Source: Erwinia sp050410775 (GTDB taxonomy: Bacteria; Pseudomonadota; Gammaproteobacteria; Enterobacterales; Enterobacteriaceae). From it: a DNA stretch of 64,000 bases. The stretch lies in assembly GCF_050410775.1 (NCBI RefSeq), contig NZ_CP191229.1; one strand, 5' to 3'. Under the pieces are notes generated by a model, which saw nothing but the letters and a program-made list of their open reading frames with translations, made no database searches and was not told where the DNA came from. The stretch's first letter is position 1; each line of letters begins with the position of its first letter. Below are positions 35,905 to 44,593 of the stretch, one piece after another. The translations under genes were made by a program, and so were the position numbers.

Positions 35905-38184
35905 CTAGACAGTTTTGCAATCTTTCGCTTTTTTAATCTCCACCAGGCAGCTCATGGCGTTAGGTCCCTGGGTCAGCGATGAGGTGCCGATATCCAGCGT
36001 CAGGACATTGGGATTCCCGGCGCGGTCATAAGGCTGCCACGCCTGGCCAAACCCTGGATCGAACCAGGCGCCGGTGGCGATCAGGACCACGCCGGGCGTA
36101 ACGCCATCGGTCAGCCTGACGCCCGCCAGCATCCGGCCCCGCTCATTCTTCACCTCAATCACATCACCGTCCGCGATTCCGCGCGGGGCGGCGTCATCAT
36201 AATGCATCCTCAGCGTTTCATGCCCGGCCGTTTTGGCGGCCTGCACCGACGGCGTAGCGTCCATCTGGCTGTGCAGCCGGTCAGCGGGTTGAATGGAGAT
36301 CATATGCAGCGGAAAACGGTCGCTGATTTCCGCGCCCAGCCACTCTTTCGGCGGCTGCCATTCCGGATGTGGCGCAAAATCATCAAGCTGATAGCCAGCA
36401 ATCGTCTCGCTGAAAAGTTCGATTTTGCCGCTGGCGGTGTTAATCGGATGAGCAACCGGGTCCTGCCTGAATTCTTCCATAAAGATAAAAGGTTTTTCAC
36501 CTTCCGGCACTTCCACATAGCCCTGCTCCCAGAAAGCCTGGAACGCCGGCCAGTTCACGCCTCTGCGCTCGTGCGCGACCGCACACTGCTGATAAAGATG
36601 CTCAATCCACTGCGCTTCGTTACGGTTTTCAGTAAAGGTCTCCCGGTAGCCCAGGCGTTCCGCCAGGTCGGCAAAAATATCAAAATCGTTGCGGGCCTGA
36701 TGCTGTGGCCTGATTGCCTGATGCATCGCCAGCACAAAGCGATCTCGGGAGGAACCGCCAATATCGTTACGCTCAAGCGAGGTGGTTACCGGCAGCACAA
36801 TGTCCGCCATCTTCGCGGCGGGCGTCCAGACAATGTCCTGCACAATAACCGTATCGGGGCGCTGCCACCCTTCCACCAGCCGGTTAAGCTGCTGATGGTG
36901 GTGGAAAGGATTGCCGCCTGCCCAGTGGATAAGGTGAATATCGGGGTAGTGATGCGTTTCACCCTGAAAGCGGTACGGCGCGCCGGGATTAAGCAGCATA
37001 TCGCTGATGCGGGCGACGGGGATCGCCTGGTCCGCAATCGGGTTCACGCCGGTCGACATCAGCGGCGCCGGGCCTTCAATACGCGGGTTTCCGACGCTGT
37101 TCATCGAGCCGTGGCCGAAGGAGAAGCCTGCGCCCGGCAGGCCAGGCTGGCCCAGCATGGCGGAGAGCGCAATCATCATCCAGTAAGGCTGCTCGCCGCG
37201 ATGCGCACGCTGGACGGAATAGGAACAGGTGATAAAGCTGCGTTTACCCGCCAGCTGTTTTGCCAGCGCCACGATGCGCGATGCCGGAATACCGGTGATC
37301 TCACTGGCCCACTGCGGCGTTTTTGGCGTGCCGTCCCCGGTACCCATCAGGTAGCGACGCAGCTGAGGATAACCGACGCAGTGCGTTTGCAGGAAAGCCT
37401 GGTCTGCTGCGCCATTGCGTTCAATTTCATAGCCGATCGCCAGCATCAGCGCCACGTCCGTATTGGGGCGAATCGGGATCCATTCCGCATTGACGAACTC
37501 AGGGCAGTCATCGCGCATCGGGCTGATATTGATAACTTTAGTGCCCTTAGCCGCCAGCTGAAGCAGCGCCGGCTTCAGGCTGTGCTGACCCGCACCTCCC
37601 GAGGCAACCTGGCCGTTTTTCAACGCCAGCCCGCCAAAGGCGATAAAGATGTCACAGTGCTCAATCACCTGCGGCCAGTCGGTCACGCGACCGGTCAGCG
37701 GCATATAGGTACCAATCACATAAGGCAGGAAAAACTGCGCCGCGCCCCAGCTGTAGTTACCCTGCTGATCGATACCGCCGCCGCCCTGAAAGTAGAAACG
37801 GCGCACCAGAGTGCGGGCATGATTGACGCGTCCGGCGGATGACCAGCCGTAAGAACCGTTAAAAATCCCTGCCGCGCCGTAGCGATCGCGAACCCGCCGG
37901 TTCTCTTCCGCCACCAGATCCAGCGCCGTCTCCCAGTCCACTTCGACAAAATCTTCGCGCCCGCGCAGCGTTCTGTCGCTCTTTTCGCGCGATTTGAGCC
38001 AGGAGCGCCGCACCATGGGCTGGCGAATACGCTTATCGGAATAGACCAGTTCCGGAATGGTATTCAGCATCGGCGAAGGATCCTGGTCGGCAAAGAAGGG
38101 TTCACAGCGCAGCAGTTTGCCCGCTTCCACAACGGCGTTAAAGGCGCCCCAGTGGGCGAGATGCGGTACTTTTTTTACAGTCAT
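35905..38184 (-). CDS. BisC/TorZ-family molybdopterin oxidoreductase
   Basis: 759 residues of the DMSO-reductase family, most like cytoplasmic biotin sulfoxide reductase BisC (777 residues in E. coli) and the catalytic subunits of TMAO reductases. There is no twin-arginine signal and no N-terminal iron-sulfur Cys motif. The molybdenum serine should be Ser115 or Ser116 in SYGWSSAG. Cofactor-binding blocks include YSWGAAQFFLPYV, the INISPMRDD region and IQPADRLHSQ. Probable job: reduction of an S- or N-oxide such as methionine or biotin sulfoxide. It is divergent from galR and reads toward the Omr sRNA. E. coli has no gene here. Confidence 0.85.
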   Translation of the reverse strand: MTVKKVPHLAHWGAFNAVVEAGKLLRCEPFFADQDPSPMLNTIPELVYSDKRIRQPMVRRSWLKSREKSDRTLRGREDFVEVDWETALDLVAEENRRVRDRYGAAGIFNGSYGWSSAGRVNHARTLVRRFYFQGGGGIDQQGNYSWGAAQFFLPYVIGTYMPLTGRVTDWPQVIEHCDIFIAFGGLALKNGQVASGGAGQHSLKPALLQLAAKGTKVINISPMRDDCPEFVNAEWIPIRPNTDVALMLAIGYEIERNGAADQAFLQTHCVGYPQLRRYLMGTGDGTPKTPQWASEITGIPASRIVALAKQLAGKRSFITCSYSVQRAHRGEQPYWMMIALSAMLGQPGLPGAGFSFGHGSMNSVGNPRIEGPAPLMSTGVNPIADQAIPVARISDMLLNPGAPYRFQGETHHYPDIHLIHWAGGNPFHHHQQLNRLVEGWQRPDTVIVQDIVWTPAAKMADIVLPVTTSLERNDIGGSSRDRFVLAMHQAIRPQHQARNDFDIFADLAERLGYRETFTENRNEAQWIEHLYQQCAVAHERRGVNWPAFQAFWEQGYVEVPEGEKPFIFMEEFRQDPVAHPINTASGKIELFSETIAGYQLDDFAPHPEWQPPKEWLGAEISDRFPLHMISIQPADRLHSQMDATPSVQAAKTAGHETLRMHYDDAAPRGIADGDVIEVKNERGRMLAGVRLTDGVTPGVVLIATGAWFDPGFGQAWQPYDRAGNPNVLTLDIGTSSLTQGPNAMSCLVEIKKAKDCKTV

Positions 38185-38376
38185 GAGCGAGTCCGGCAGG
38201 CATTATCTTTTTCGTGAAGGTCAGAATACCATTTTTTCCCGGCCTTGCGTCCTCTGGCGCGCGGGCAATCATCTGCAACGCCCCGTCCCGGCGGCCGGAG
38301 AATTTATCCAGCTTTGCGACGTCGCTGGCATTCTGTCTGCTTGAAGTCACCCGTAATTTCCGCAACACTTAAGGCA

Positions 38377-38392
38377 ATGTAAACGCTTACCC
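38377..38392. promoter_or_regulatory. GalR-type operator before galR
   Basis: ATGTAAACGCTTACCC agrees with the GalR/GalS operator GTGKAANCGNTTNCAC at 14 of 16 positions. It ends 18 bases before the galR ATG and also lies 193 bp upstream of the divergent bisC-like gene. Autoregulation of galR is the simple reading. Confidence 0.75.
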
Positions 38393-38410
38393 AGGAAGGC
38401 CCTTTACCCT

Positions 38411-39412
38411 ATGGCTACCATTAAGGATGTTGCCAGACTTGCAGGCGTTTCCGTCGCCACCGTGTCCCGCGTGATCAACCATTCTCCCAAGGCGAGCGAA
38501 GCTTCACGGCTGGCCGTAACCCGGGCGATGGAAGAGCTTCACTATCATCCAAACGCCAATGCGCGCGCCCTGGCCCAGCAGTCGACCGAAACAATGGGTC
38601 TGGTGGTGTGTGACGTTTCTGACCCTTTTTTCGGCGCGCTGGTCAAAGCAGTGGAAGAAGTGGCCTACGGCACCGGGAATTTTCTGCTGATTGGTAACGG
38701 TTACCATAATGAGCAAAAAGAGCGGCAGGCGATTGAACAATTGATCCGTCACCGCTGCGGCGCGCTGATCGTCCATGCGAAAAAGATCCCCGATGCCGAG
38801 CTGATTGGGTTAATGCGGCAAATCCCCGGCATGGTGCTGCTTAACCGTACGGTACCGGGCTTTGAGGATCGCTGTATCGCCCTCGACGATCGCTACGGCG
38901 CCTGGCTGGCGACCCGCCATCTGATCCAGCAGGGGCATACTAATATCGCCTGGATCAGCTCCAACCATCCTATTTCCGATGCTGAGGATCGTCTTCAGGG
39001 CTATTACGATGCGCTGAAAGAGCATAATCTGCCCTGCAACGATCGCCTGGTCGCGCTGGGTGAACCGGATGAAGTTGGCGGCGAGCAGGCGATCACCGAG
39101 CTGCTGGGCCGGGGGAAAAACTTTACCGCCGTCGCCTGCTACAACGACTCCATGGCGGCGGGCGCGCTGGCAGTGCTGAGTGATAACGCGGTGCGGGTGC
39201 CGGAAGAGATGTCGCTGATTGGCTTTGATGATGTGCTGGTGTCGCGCTATGTGCGTCCCCGCCTGACGACGGTGCGTTATCCTATTGTCACCATGGCGCA
39301 GCAGGCAGCAGAACTGGCGCTGGCGCTGGCAAACGATCAGCCCCGGCCGGAAGTCACCAATATGTTCAGCCCGACGCTGGTACGCCGTCACTCCGTCGGC
39401 TCGCCGGGTTAA
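38411..39412 (+). CDS. galR: Galactose repressor GalR
   Basis: 333 residues, LacI family. The N-terminal helix-turn-helix (MATIKDVARLAGVSVATVSR) is the same as in E. coli GalR as I recall it, and the hinge NANARALAQQ and effector domain are also very close (for example FLLIGNGYHNEQKERQAIEQ). It is about ten residues shorter at the C-terminus. It binds galactose and represses the gal regulon. Past this gene the E. coli order (lysA) stops. Confidence 0.96.
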   Translation: MATIKDVARLAGVSVATVSRVINHSPKASEASRLAVTRAMEELHYHPNANARALAQQSTETMGLVVCDVSDPFFGALVKAVEEVAYGTGNFLLIGNGYHNEQKERQAIEQLIRHRCGALIVHAKKIPDAELIGLMRQIPGMVLLNRTVPGFEDRCIALDDRYGAWLATRHLIQQGHTNIAWISSNHPISDAEDRLQGYYDALKEHNLPCNDRLVALGEPDEVGGEQAITELLGRGKNFTAVACYNDSMAAGALAVLSDNAVRVPEEMSLIGFDDVLVSRYVRPRLTTVRYPIVTMAQQAAELALALANDQPRPEVTNMFSPTLVRRHSVGSPG

Positions 39413-39477
39413 CCGGAGCAGCGCGACGCCCGGCCGGATATTCCCCCGCCCGGCGGGCTTTGTCGCCTCAGGCTGAC

Positions 39478-39945
39478 TTATCCGGCCCGCAGCGGCTGGT
39501 GATAGAGGCGAACCGCCCGATCGGGATAATCCAGCGCGTCGCCGATATAACGCCAGCCGAAGCGTTCGTAATAGTCCGCACAGGCGGAGTAGAGATAGAG
39601 ATCCGCGTAGCCGCGCTGATGGCTTTCTTCCCTTACCCGCTGCTGGAGCTTTTCGCTTATTCCGCGCCCACGGCAGCCCTCATCGACATAGAGCGCGGCC
39701 AGCCACGGGAAAAGATCCTGACGGCTAATCAGATCGCAGCGCCACAATCCCACCGTCCCCACCGCGCGATCGCCTTCAAGGGCGACAAAAGTGAGGGGCA
39801 GATCGCTTCCGCTCAGGCTGCTTTGCAGGATGCTGGCAAAAAACGCCCGGCTGTTACCGCTGCCGAACGCCTTGTAAAGCCACTCCGTAATCTGTTCACG
39901 GTGCGCCAGTGCTTCAGCCAGCGGCACGATGGTCAGCGCTGTCAC
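39478..39945 (-). CDS. GNAT family N-acetyltransferase
   Basis: 155 residues. It has the acetyl-CoA-binding pattern of the GNAT fold: LAALYVDEGCRGRGISEKLQQ (Q/RxxGxG/A type) near residues 82-102, and a C-terminal YYERFGWRYIG typical of this fold. The ATG overlaps the stop codon of the GntR regulator gene upstream by four bases, so it belongs to the same transcript. The substrate is unknown. It may simply ride with the PTS operon. Confidence 0.85.
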   Translation of the reverse strand: MTALTIVPLAEALAHREQITEWLYKAFGSGNSRAFFASILQSSLSGSDLPLTFVALEGDRAVGTVGLWRCDLISRQDLFPWLAALYVDEGCRGRGISEKLQQRVREESHQRGYADLYLYSACADYYERFGWRYIGDALDYPDRAVRLYHQPLRAG

Positions 39946-40715
39946 ACCAGCTTGCCCTGAAAAATAGGCACGGATTCAAACAGGTAGCCGTCAAAATCGG
40001 GCGCGTCCGCATCCGACAGTTCCAGCAGTGAATTTTTCACATTTTCGAGATGCTGCCACATCGCCTGCCAGGACCCCATGACGTCCCGGCGGCGCAGCGC
40101 GGCAAGAATGGTCTGATGATCGCCCAGCCACTTCAGACGATAGGGGCGCGTTTCAATATGGCTGCGGAGCTGCTGCCACAGCGGATTGTTTTCATGGTGC
40201 CGCCAGATGCTGGTCACCGTATCCAGCAGCATCTGATTCTGCGTCGCCCCCGCCAGCAGCAGGTGAAACATCTTGTCGTTATCCTGGCTGGCGTCGTTAA
40301 CGGCGATCGCTTTCTGTTCCTGCTCAAGAATTCGTTTGAGGTTTTCGATGTCGGCTTTAGTGGCCATTTTGGCGGCAAAGGCGGCGATATTGCTCTCCAG
40401 CAGCTGACGCGCCTGGAGCATTTCGAACGGCCCCACGTCGCTGCGGAAGAACGCCTCTTCTTCATCGCTGCTTTCTGAAGGAATACGCATCACGTAGACG
40501 CCGGAGCTCTGACGAATATCGACGGTGCCCTCCAGCTCCAGCATCAGCAGCGCTTCACGCACGATGGTCCGGCTGACGCCCCAGGTTTCGGCAATATGCC
40601 GTTCGGGAGGTAGCCGCGAGCCGACGGGATACTCCCCATCGGTAATTTGCTGGCGCAGATGTTGCCCAATTTCCTGATACTGTTTTTTTTCCTGTCCTGG
40701 CGCGCCCTTTTCCAC
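39942..40715 (-). CDS. UxuR/ExuR-like GntR-family regulator
   Basis: 257 residues if started at the GTG at 40715, which gives exactly the UxuR length and has GGTGA five bases upstream; a longer frame exists, up to an ATG at 40817, without homology. It has an N-terminal winged helix (LPPERHIAETWGVSRTIVREALLMLELEG) and a C-terminal FadR-type all-helical effector domain with UxuR-like blocks (GPFEMLQARQLLESNIA, AMWQHLENVK). It probably governs the PTS genes next to it: the palindrome TTGGTATACCAA, which fits the hexuronate UxuR/ExuR type of operator, lies between the IIC and IIA genes. The effector may be a phospho-sugar rather than a hexuronate. Confidence 0.82.
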   Translation of the reverse strand: MEKGAPGQEKKQYQEIGQHLRQQITDGEYPVGSRLPPERHIAETWGVSRTIVREALLMLELEGTVDIRQSSGVYVMRIPSESSDEEEAFFRSDVGPFEMLQARQLLESNIAAFAAKMATKADIENLKRILEQEQKAIAVNDASQDNDKMFHLLLAGATQNQMLLDTVTSIWRHHENNPLWQQLRSHIETRPYRLKWLGDHQTILAALRRRDVMGSWQAMWQHLENVKNSLLELSDADAPDFDGYLFESVPIFQGKLV

Positions 40716-40788
40716 TGCATTCACCCTTAACTCATTGACGAAAATAGCTATCCCGCCGCGCAGAGCCGTGTTGCCAGGCCTTTTTTCT

Positions 40789-40814
40789 GCGGGCCGGAAC
40801 GCTTTCCGGCCCGC
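40789..40814. repeat. Strong hairpin after the EIIB gene
   Basis: GCGGGCCGGAA (40789-40799) and its complement (40804-40814) form an 11-bp stem with a 4-base loop. It sits between the EIIB gene and the regulator gene. No T run follows on the minus strand, so it may lower or protect the transcript between the PTS genes and the regulator gene rather than end it. Confidence 0.55.
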
Positions 40815-40833
40815 CACAGACGAGTTTATGGCG

Positions 40834-41151
40834 CTAGTTTACCAAAGCCAGCGCCTGATCGAGGACTTTTGCACCATTAAGCGTGCCGTAAGCCAGGGTA
40901 TCGATCACCGCAATCGGAATTTGATAGGCGTCGGTGAGCTTACGGTTTTCATCCAGCTTAAAGCGGACCTGCGGTCCCAGCAGCACGACGGCAACGTCTG
41001 CGCCGCAGTTTTGCAGTTCGTCACGCAGGTTTTGTTCGGGAATGGCGTAGATCTTATATTCCAGACCTCGCGCTGCCGCTTCTTTTTCCATCCGGGTGAC
41101 TACCATGGAGGTGGACATGCCTGCCGCGCAGGCCAGTACGATACGTTTCAT
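40834..41151 (-). CDS. PTS system EIIB component, lactose/cellobiose family
   Basis: 105 residues. The phosphocysteine is Cys8 in the N-terminal P-loop IVLACAAGMSTSM, the mark of Lac-family IIB proteins. It takes phosphate from IIA and gives it to the sugar bound by IIC. It lies ten bases after the 6-phospho-beta-glucosidase gene, in the same operon. Confidence 0.93.
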   Translation of the reverse strand: MKRIVLACAAGMSTSMVVTRMEKEAAARGLEYKIYAIPEQNLRDELQNCGADVAVVLLGPQVRFKLDENRKLTDAYQIPIAVIDTLAYGTLNGAKVLDQALALVN

Positions 41152-41160
41152 TGCGACTCC

Positions 41161-42588
41161 CTATTTTTCTTCATCATCAATGTTAATCACCAGCTGGCGC
41201 GTGTCGCGAAGCTGCCGGTACCAGTGCGCCGACTTCTTCATCCGGCGCTGGCGCTGGTTTTCCAGATCGATCTCTATCAGTCCGTAGCGGTTTTTAAACG
41301 CATTCATCGGCGAAACGTTGTCAGTAAATGCCCAGAGCATATAGCCCTGGCAGTTCGCGCCATCTGCCCGCGCTTTCAGCGCCTGATGGAGGTGCTCCCC
41401 AATAAAGGCGATGCGGTAGTCATCCTGAATCTCGCCCTGCTGGTTTTTAAACTGCGTTTCATCCTCAATGCCCATGCCGTTTTCGGCCACAAACCAGGGG
41501 ATATTGTCGTACTCATTCTTTAACCGCATCGCCATGTCGTAAATGATGCGGGGCTGGATTTCCCAGCCGCGGGACTTATTCATCCTGCGTCCCGGCAGCT
41601 CAAAATGCTCATAGTAGTAGGCGGGATGAAACGGCGTTTCCGGGTTCCATGCGCGCGAAGGCGCCTTCACCCGGTGCGGATAGTAGAGGTTAATGCCCAC
41701 TTCATCGACGCGGTGGCGGGCGATCAGCGCCAGCTCCTCGTCATCGTAATCCCACTGAACCTGATGTTTCGCCAGCAGCGCGATCAGCTCCGCGGGATAC
41801 GCCCCTTTGATCGCCGGGTCGAGAAATACGCGGTTGAAAAACAGATCGTAAATCTCTGCGGCCTTCACGTCATGCGGGGCGCTGGAGCGGGGGTAAGTCA
41901 CCTCTGGATTGAGGATGGTGCCCACCGTACCGCTGTAGCCTTTTTCACGAAACAGCTTGATCACCTTCGCCGTCGCCAGGTTTTTATGGTGGTTCCACTG
42001 CATCCATTTGTCGGTGTTTTGCTCGTAAGGCCAGCGCAGCGCGTCAAGGTAGACGCGGGTCTGTACCACAATGGGTTCGTTAAAGGTAAACCAGCGCGTC
42101 ACTTTACCGGCATAGCGCTCAAACACTTTTTCCGCGTAGCGCACGTAGAGTTCCACAACCTTTTTCGATCCCCAGCCGCCATGCTGTTCCAGCAGCACGG
42201 CGGGCAGTTCGTAATGCTCCAGGCAGAGCATCAGTTCAATCCCCTGCGCCTGCAGCTCATCGATCAGATTGTCGTAGTAAGCCGCATACTCTTCATCCAC
42301 CACGACATTTTCATAGTCGGTCAAAAAGCGCGACCAGTTGATGGAGGTGCGGAAATGCGTCAGGCCAGACGCCTTCATCAGCGCCACGTCTTCCCGATAG
42401 CGGTTAATAAAATCCGTGGCGACCGCCGGGCCGTAGCCGTTATGCCAGACATGGCGATCGTTTTTATACCAGCTATCCAGCCAGGAATCCTGCCCTGCTT
42501 TTTTCCCACTCCAGCCTTCGGTCTGCCAGGCCGACGCGGCAGCCCCCAGTATAAAATCATCAGGAATAGTTACTGTCTGCTTGCTCAT
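41161..42588 (-). CDS. 6-phospho-beta-glucosidase (GH1)
   Basis: 475 residues, glycoside hydrolase family 1. The acid/base glutamate is Glu171 in FTFNEP and the nucleophile Glu369 in VAENGMG. Ser426, Lys432 and Tyr435 in VSPMNAFKNRYG correspond to the phosphate-binding loop that marks 6-phospho-glycosidases. It should split the phosphorylated beta-glucoside delivered by the PTS genes around it into glucose 6-phosphate (or a relative) and the aglycone. It is close neither to BglA nor to AscB by eye, so the sugar is open. Nine-base gap to both neighbours. Confidence 0.92.
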   Translation of the reverse strand: MSKQTVTIPDDFILGAAASAWQTEGWSGKKAGQDSWLDSWYKNDRHVWHNGYGPAVATDFINRYREDVALMKASGLTHFRTSINWSRFLTDYENVVVDEEYAAYYDNLIDELQAQGIELMLCLEHYELPAVLLEQHGGWGSKKVVELYVRYAEKVFERYAGKVTRWFTFNEPIVVQTRVYLDALRWPYEQNTDKWMQWNHHKNLATAKVIKLFREKGYSGTVGTILNPEVTYPRSSAPHDVKAAEIYDLFFNRVFLDPAIKGAYPAELIALLAKHQVQWDYDDEELALIARHRVDEVGINLYYPHRVKAPSRAWNPETPFHPAYYYEHFELPGRRMNKSRGWEIQPRIIYDMAMRLKNEYDNIPWFVAENGMGIEDETQFKNQQGEIQDDYRIAFIGEHLHQALKARADGANCQGYMLWAFTDNVSPMNAFKNRYGLIEIDLENQRQRRMKKSAHWYRQLRDTRQLVINIDDEEK

Positions 42589-42597
42589 CCTTCCTCC

Positions 42598-43932
42598 TCA
42601 GTTCTGAACGAGCTCGGGCTGCATCGCTTTTGCTTCTGCCGCTTCTGCCCGGCGCGCCGCAATTTTTACAAAGGGCAGATAGACCAGAATTGACACCACT
42701 ATGCAGATAATTTGTGTCACTACGGCCCCCATCGAACCAGCGGTAGAGAGCCAGGCATTAATAATCGGCGGCGTGGTCCAGGGCACCATCACCACGGCTT
42801 TGCCGGCAAATCCCATTACCGTGGCGAAGTAGCCAATAGAGCCGGTGATCAGCGGCGTAATGATGAACGGGATCGCCAGGATCGGATTAAGCATGATCGG
42901 CATACCGAAGATGACCGGCTCGTTGATGTTGAACAGGCCGGGACCAAAGGAAAGCTTGGCGATCTCGCGCATCTCTTTCCGTTTGGTTGCCAGCATGACC
43001 GCGCTGAGCAGGCCGATAGTCAGCCCCGATCCGCCGATGCTCATATAGACGTCCCAGAACGGCATCGTGATGATGTTTGGCGCTTCGATGCCCTGCTCAA
43101 ACGCATTCATATTGACGAGGATCGCCCCCAGCAGCAGCGGCTCGCGGATCGGTTTCACCATCTGATTGCCGTGAATACCAATAACCCAGAACAGCTGGGC
43201 GACGAACATCAGCAGCAGAATGCCCCACAGGCTCTGCACGACCGACTCCAGCGGCTCCTGCACGACTTTATAGACGGCGTCGTAGAGATACATGCCGGTT
43301 ACTCGGTGGAAAACAAAGCCAAGTGTGGCAATCGCGGTGACGGTGATGATCGCCGGGATCAGCGCCGAAAAGGAGGCGGCAACGTTTGGCGGTACCGTAT
43401 CCGGCATTTTGATTTTCAGCCGGTCAACATTTTCCAGGCGGCAGTAAATCTCCACGGAAAGGATGGCGATAAACATGCCAAGAAACAGGCTCTTGGTATC
43501 TGAGAACTGTTTCGCCAGCACGTCAGTGACCACCTGCATCTGCCCTTCAACCAGCATCGTCAGGGTGGTCGGCGTGACGGCGATAAAACAGATGATCGCC
43601 AGCAGGCCAGGGAAAAGCGTTTTAATGCCGTTGATTTTGCCAAGCTCGATGCCGATCAGAAAGACGGCCCCGATATTCAGAAAGCTCAGCGTGGCGTAGT
43701 TGATGCTGGTGGTGATGGGTTTCAGCTCGGCCAGAAAGGCCAGCGACTGAAAGCCTGCCAGCCCGTTTTTGCTGTCCAACACCATGTTGGACATCAGCAC
43801 CGAGAACGCGCCAACGATGATCACCGGCATCAGGGTGATAAAGGAAGCCTTAATCGCCATGATGTAACGGTAACTGTTGAATTTGGTGGCAAAACTTCCC
43901 AGAGAGTCGATAAGTCGATCCTGTAAAGACAT
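42598..43932 (-). CDS. PTS system EIIC component, lactose/cellobiose family
   Basis: 444 residues with about ten membrane helices, the sugar channel of the phosphotransferase system. It has the conserved VIGIHGNQM and FNINEPVIFGMPIMLNP motifs of the CelB/ChbC family, in which the His and Glu take part in sugar binding. It is the first gene of the operon IIC, GH1, IIB, regulator, GNAT. Two UxuR-type operators lie upstream. Confidence 0.93.
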   Translation of the reverse strand: MSLQDRLIDSLGSFATKFNSYRYIMAIKASFITLMPVIIVGAFSVLMSNMVLDSKNGLAGFQSLAFLAELKPITTSINYATLSFLNIGAVFLIGIELGKINGIKTLFPGLLAIICFIAVTPTTLTMLVEGQMQVVTDVLAKQFSDTKSLFLGMFIAILSVEIYCRLENVDRLKIKMPDTVPPNVAASFSALIPAIITVTAIATLGFVFHRVTGMYLYDAVYKVVQEPLESVVQSLWGILLLMFVAQLFWVIGIHGNQMVKPIREPLLLGAILVNMNAFEQGIEAPNIITMPFWDVYMSIGGSGLTIGLLSAVMLATKRKEMREIAKLSFGPGLFNINEPVIFGMPIMLNPILAIPFIITPLITGSIGYFATVMGFAGKAVVMVPWTTPPIINAWLSTAGSMGAVVTQIICIVVSILVYLPFVKIAARRAEAAEAKAMQPELVQN

Positions 43933-44001
43933 GCGTCATACCTCAGAAGTAAGTGGTCAGGCATCCCGGTATTTTTTATGCGCTGGCGAAATTCCGTTCT
44001 C

Positions 44002-44013
44002 GTGGCATACCAA
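44002..44013. promoter_or_regulatory. Operator-like palindrome near the EIIC start
   Basis: GTGGCATACCAA matches 10 of 12 bases of the perfect palindrome at 44096-44107. It lies 70 bases before the EIIC start codon and is likely one of two binding sites for the UxuR-like regulator. Confidence 0.6.
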
Positions 44014-44095
44014 AAGTAAACCAACTCACTTAATTTTCTGTGATTAAACTCGCAGAAGCGATTATTGGCATTCCGCTAGGATGTAGTTACGATAT

Positions 44096-44107
44096 TTGGT
44101 ATACCAA
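44096..44107. promoter_or_regulatory. Perfect operator palindrome TTGGTATACCAA
   Basis: A 12-bp perfect palindrome 15 bases before the EIIA start codon. It fits the ATTGGTATACCAAT type of site known for UxuR and ExuR, and the nearby regulator is a UxuR relative. Together with the copy at 44002 it may form a loop over both divergent promoters. Confidence 0.72.
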
Positions 44108-44122
44108 TAACCGGAGGCGGCG

Positions 44123-44431
44123 ATGGACTTTGAGCAAACGATGATGGAGCTGTTGATTAATGCGGGCGAGGCACGTTCTCATGCGATGAACGCCATTCAG
44201 TGCGCGCGCAGGCGGGAATGGCAGCAGGCCGACGAAGCGCTCGCCGCCTCGCTCGAAGCCTCAAAGGGCGCGCATCATATTCAGACCCAGCTGATCGGCG
44301 CGGATGAAGGCTGTGGCAAGGTGCCGGTGACGCTGATCCTGGTGCATGCGCAGGATCATCTGATGAACGCGATGCTCTGCCGGGATCTGGCTGAAGAGAT
44401 CGTCCTGCTGAGAAAAGAGATGTTTAGCTAA
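44123..44431 (+). CDS. PTS system EIIA component, lactose/cellobiose family
   Basis: 102 residues, an all-helical trimeric Lac-family IIA. The phosphorylated histidine is His75 in LILVHAQDHLM. It is transcribed away from the IIC-GH1-IIB operon, which is unusual: in chb, cel and lac-type systems IIA is mostly in the same operon. GGAGG precedes the ATG. Confidence 0.93.
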   Translation: MDFEQTMMELLINAGEARSHAMNAIQCARRREWQQADEALAASLEASKGAHHIQTQLIGADEGCGKVPVTLILVHAQDHLMNAMLCRDLAEEIVLLRKEMFS

Positions 44432-44593
44432 GGCTGGAGGCTTACAACGGAAAGGGAGAGTACAAGGTTTGCGAAATCAGGCTGGCAACCATCGCTCTGC
44501 GTTACGTGCTGAACGGCGGACAGTCAGAGGGCGGGCGGTATTAAAGGTGCCGCCGCGCCCTGTAGCCCGTCAGGACTGATACGATCTGTCGGT

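Noticed and set aside
36202..37842. 546-codon plus-strand frame inside the BisC-like gene
   Set aside because: Antisense shadow of a real gene in GC-rich sequence; composition is rich in Arg and His and no family is recognised.
41605..42693. 362-codon plus-strand frame opposite the GH1 gene
   Set aside because: Antisense shadow; it also crosses into the IIC gene.
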